Shown here: piece after piece, positions 7,269 to 8,245 of the stretch | Position numbering within the stretch: the stretch's first letter is position 1 | Layout of the letters: each line of letters begins with the position of its first letter | NCBI GenBank assembly: GCA_039188505.1 | Contig: JBCCZC010000250.1 | Location: 1-8,245, forward strand | Direction of reading: 5' to 3' | Length of the DNA stretch: 8,245 bases | DNA from: JBCCZC01 sp039188505 | GTDB taxonomy: Bacteria; Pseudomonadota; Gammaproteobacteria; Xanthomonadales; SZUA-38 | The notes under the pieces: generated by a model | What the model was told of the DNA's origin: nothing | The model's input: the letters and a program-made list of their open reading frames with translations, nothing else | Database searches by the model: none | Translations under genes and position numbers: made by a program

Positions 7269-8245
7269 ATGGCTCCACGACGACTCAACTCGGCGGCCGC
7301 ATGGCTGGTGCTCGGCCTGCTCGGCGCCCAGGCGGCGTTTGCGCTGCAGCCGTCAACGCTGATCATCGATCCGGCGAACCGTCAGACCCACTACGCGTTG
7401 GACGCCGCAGGCGTCATCCTCGTGTCGGACTCGGATGGCGCCGCGTGGACACCGCTGCCTAACCAGCCCTGGGCGCAGCTCGGGGATCTGCACATCGACG
7501 CCCTCGAGCCCAATCGCCTGCTGGCCACTTCGACCGAGGGGCTCTGGCTATCCGTCGATCGCGGCGAAAGCTGGGTGCGCGTTGGTCCGCAGACGGACAC
7601 GGTTGCCCTTCTTTCCTCGGACGCGAGGTCGGACTTCGTCTTCCTGGCCCAGGGAGAGCAGGTATTTCGGTCATCGGACCGCGGTGCGAGCTGGCAGCCG
7701 GTCGCGCGGCTCCCGGTCGCTATCGAGCAGCTGGCGATCAGCGACGCCAACCGGCTGCATGTGCTCGATGCTGACGGCACGATTCTCGAGAGCCTCGACC
7801 AGGGCGATTCGTTCCAACCCGATCCGCGTTTTGCGGGTCTCGTCGTCGAGCGCATGGCCGTGAGCTACTGCGGCATCCTTGCGCAGGTCGGCGATGGGTT
7901 TCAGTACGCATCGATCTTTCGCAGCGAGGAGGCGGCGATGCCGGTCGAGGACTCGCTACCCGTGGCGTCTCCCGTCGTCGTCAACCGGTTCGAAGCCACC
8001 GGGCGACCCGGCTATGACTGCTTCTACCTGTGGCGAAACCCCGACGGCGGTCTCATCGAGTGGGCCGCACAGCCCCGAACGCCGCGCGTCGAGCTTCTCA
8101 TTCCCGACCAGACTTTGGCTGATCTGGGCGCGAGTTTCGTTCCCTACGGCGCGATCTACGTCGCGTTGCTCGGGCCCGACGGAGCGGTGACAACGCTCGA
8201 GCAAACGCCGCAGCCGACGCCCCCCTGCGCTGGCGCCGTCAACCG
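7269..8245 (+). CDS. Secreted Asp-box (BNR-type) beta-propeller protein, 3' partial
   Basis: An open frame runs from ATG 7269 to the window end without a stop, giving 325 residues; the C-terminus is missing. It starts with a signal peptide (R4, R5, hydrophobic 9-24) with an AFA cleavage site after A25, so export is predicted. The mature part has four Asp-box motifs (S/T-x-D-x-G-x-S/T-W): SDSDGAAW at 53-60 (degenerate, Ser in place of Asp), SVDRGESW at 95-102, SSDRGASW at 135-142 and SLDQGDSF at 175-182 (Phe for Trp). The spacing of 42, 40 and 40 residues fits successive propeller blades, as in BNR-repeat, sialidase-like and VPS10-like proteins. The first blade begins with LIIDPANRQTHYAL (31-44), a common opening in such repeats. 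Residues 200-325 lack clear Asp boxes and carry C201, C251 and C320. No sialidase catalytic signature is visible, so enzyme activity should not be assumed. It is separated from the operon by 120 bases. No ribosome binding site is evident, but no better in-frame start exists nearby. Function is unknown. Confidence 0.82.
   Translation, partial: MAPRRLNSAAAWLVLGLLGAQAAFALQPSTLIIDPANRQTHYALDAAGVILVSDSDGAAWTPLPNQPWAQLGDLHIDALEPNRLLATSTEGLWLSVDRGESWVRVGPQTDTVALLSSDARSDFVFLAQGEQVFRSSDRGASWQPVARLPVAIEQLAISDANRLHVLDADGTILESLDQGDSFQPDPRFAGLVVERMAVSYCGILAQVGDGFQYASIFRSEEAAMPVEDSLPVASPVVVNRFEATGRPGYDCFYLWRNPDGGLIEWAAQPRTPRVELLIPDQTLADLGASFVPYGAIYVALLGPDGAVTTLEQTPQPTPPCAGAVN

Noticed and set aside
7391..8204. 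Short frames on both strands inside the propeller gene (for example 7435-7863 +, 7879-8190 +, 7391-7855 -)
   Set aside because: The frame from 7269 is open to the window end and encodes a signal peptide plus four periodic Asp boxes. The others are low-complexity Arg/Ser-rich shadows.

Overview
The window is GC-rich and densely coded, with every supportable gene on the + strand. The envelope genes (PqiA, PqiB and PqiC families, a LolA-like protein, an RND/MMPL transporter) point to a diderm proteobacterium. A gammaproteobacterium is most likely because the Pqi proteins resemble the enterobacterial ones in domain layout, but no taxonomic marker is present, so this is inference.

Positions 1-7148 hold one compact operon of five genes: pqiA (5' end outside the window), pqiB, pqiC, a periplasmic LolA-like protein, and a large RND/MMPL transporter. 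Each junction is the same 4-base ATGA overlap, where the stop of one gene overlaps the start of the next, and each start has a purine-rich ribosome binding site inside the preceding gene. No promoter for the operon is visible; it must lie upstream of base 1.

Together the five products look like a transenvelope lipid-handling system. PqiA is a multi-pass inner-membrane protein. PqiB is an inner-membrane-anchored MCE protein with three MCE domains and a long helical C-terminus, which in the known family forms a periplasm-spanning channel. PqiC is the outer-membrane lipoprotein partner. The LolA-like protein is a predicted periplasmic carrier of lipid or lipoprotein, and the MMPL protein is a predicted proton-driven pump for hydrophobic cargo. 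The most unusual point is that the MMPL protein carries a cytoplasmic cyclic-nucleotide-binding (CAP_ED-type) domain at its C-terminus, suggesting that envelope lipid traffic is gated by a nucleotide signal. Joining pqiABC to a LolA-like/MMPL pair also suggests a source of proton-motive energy for a Pqi system that has no ATPase of its own.

Positions 7149-7268 are a 120-base spacer with a 10-base perfect palindrome, no convincing terminator and no convincing promoter. From 7269 to the window end runs the 5' part of a separate gene for a secreted protein with four Asp-box (BNR-type) repeats spaced 40-42 residues apart, a beta-propeller of unknown role. It is cut off by the window end. No RNA genes, CRISPR arrays, insertion sequences or transfer signatures were seen.
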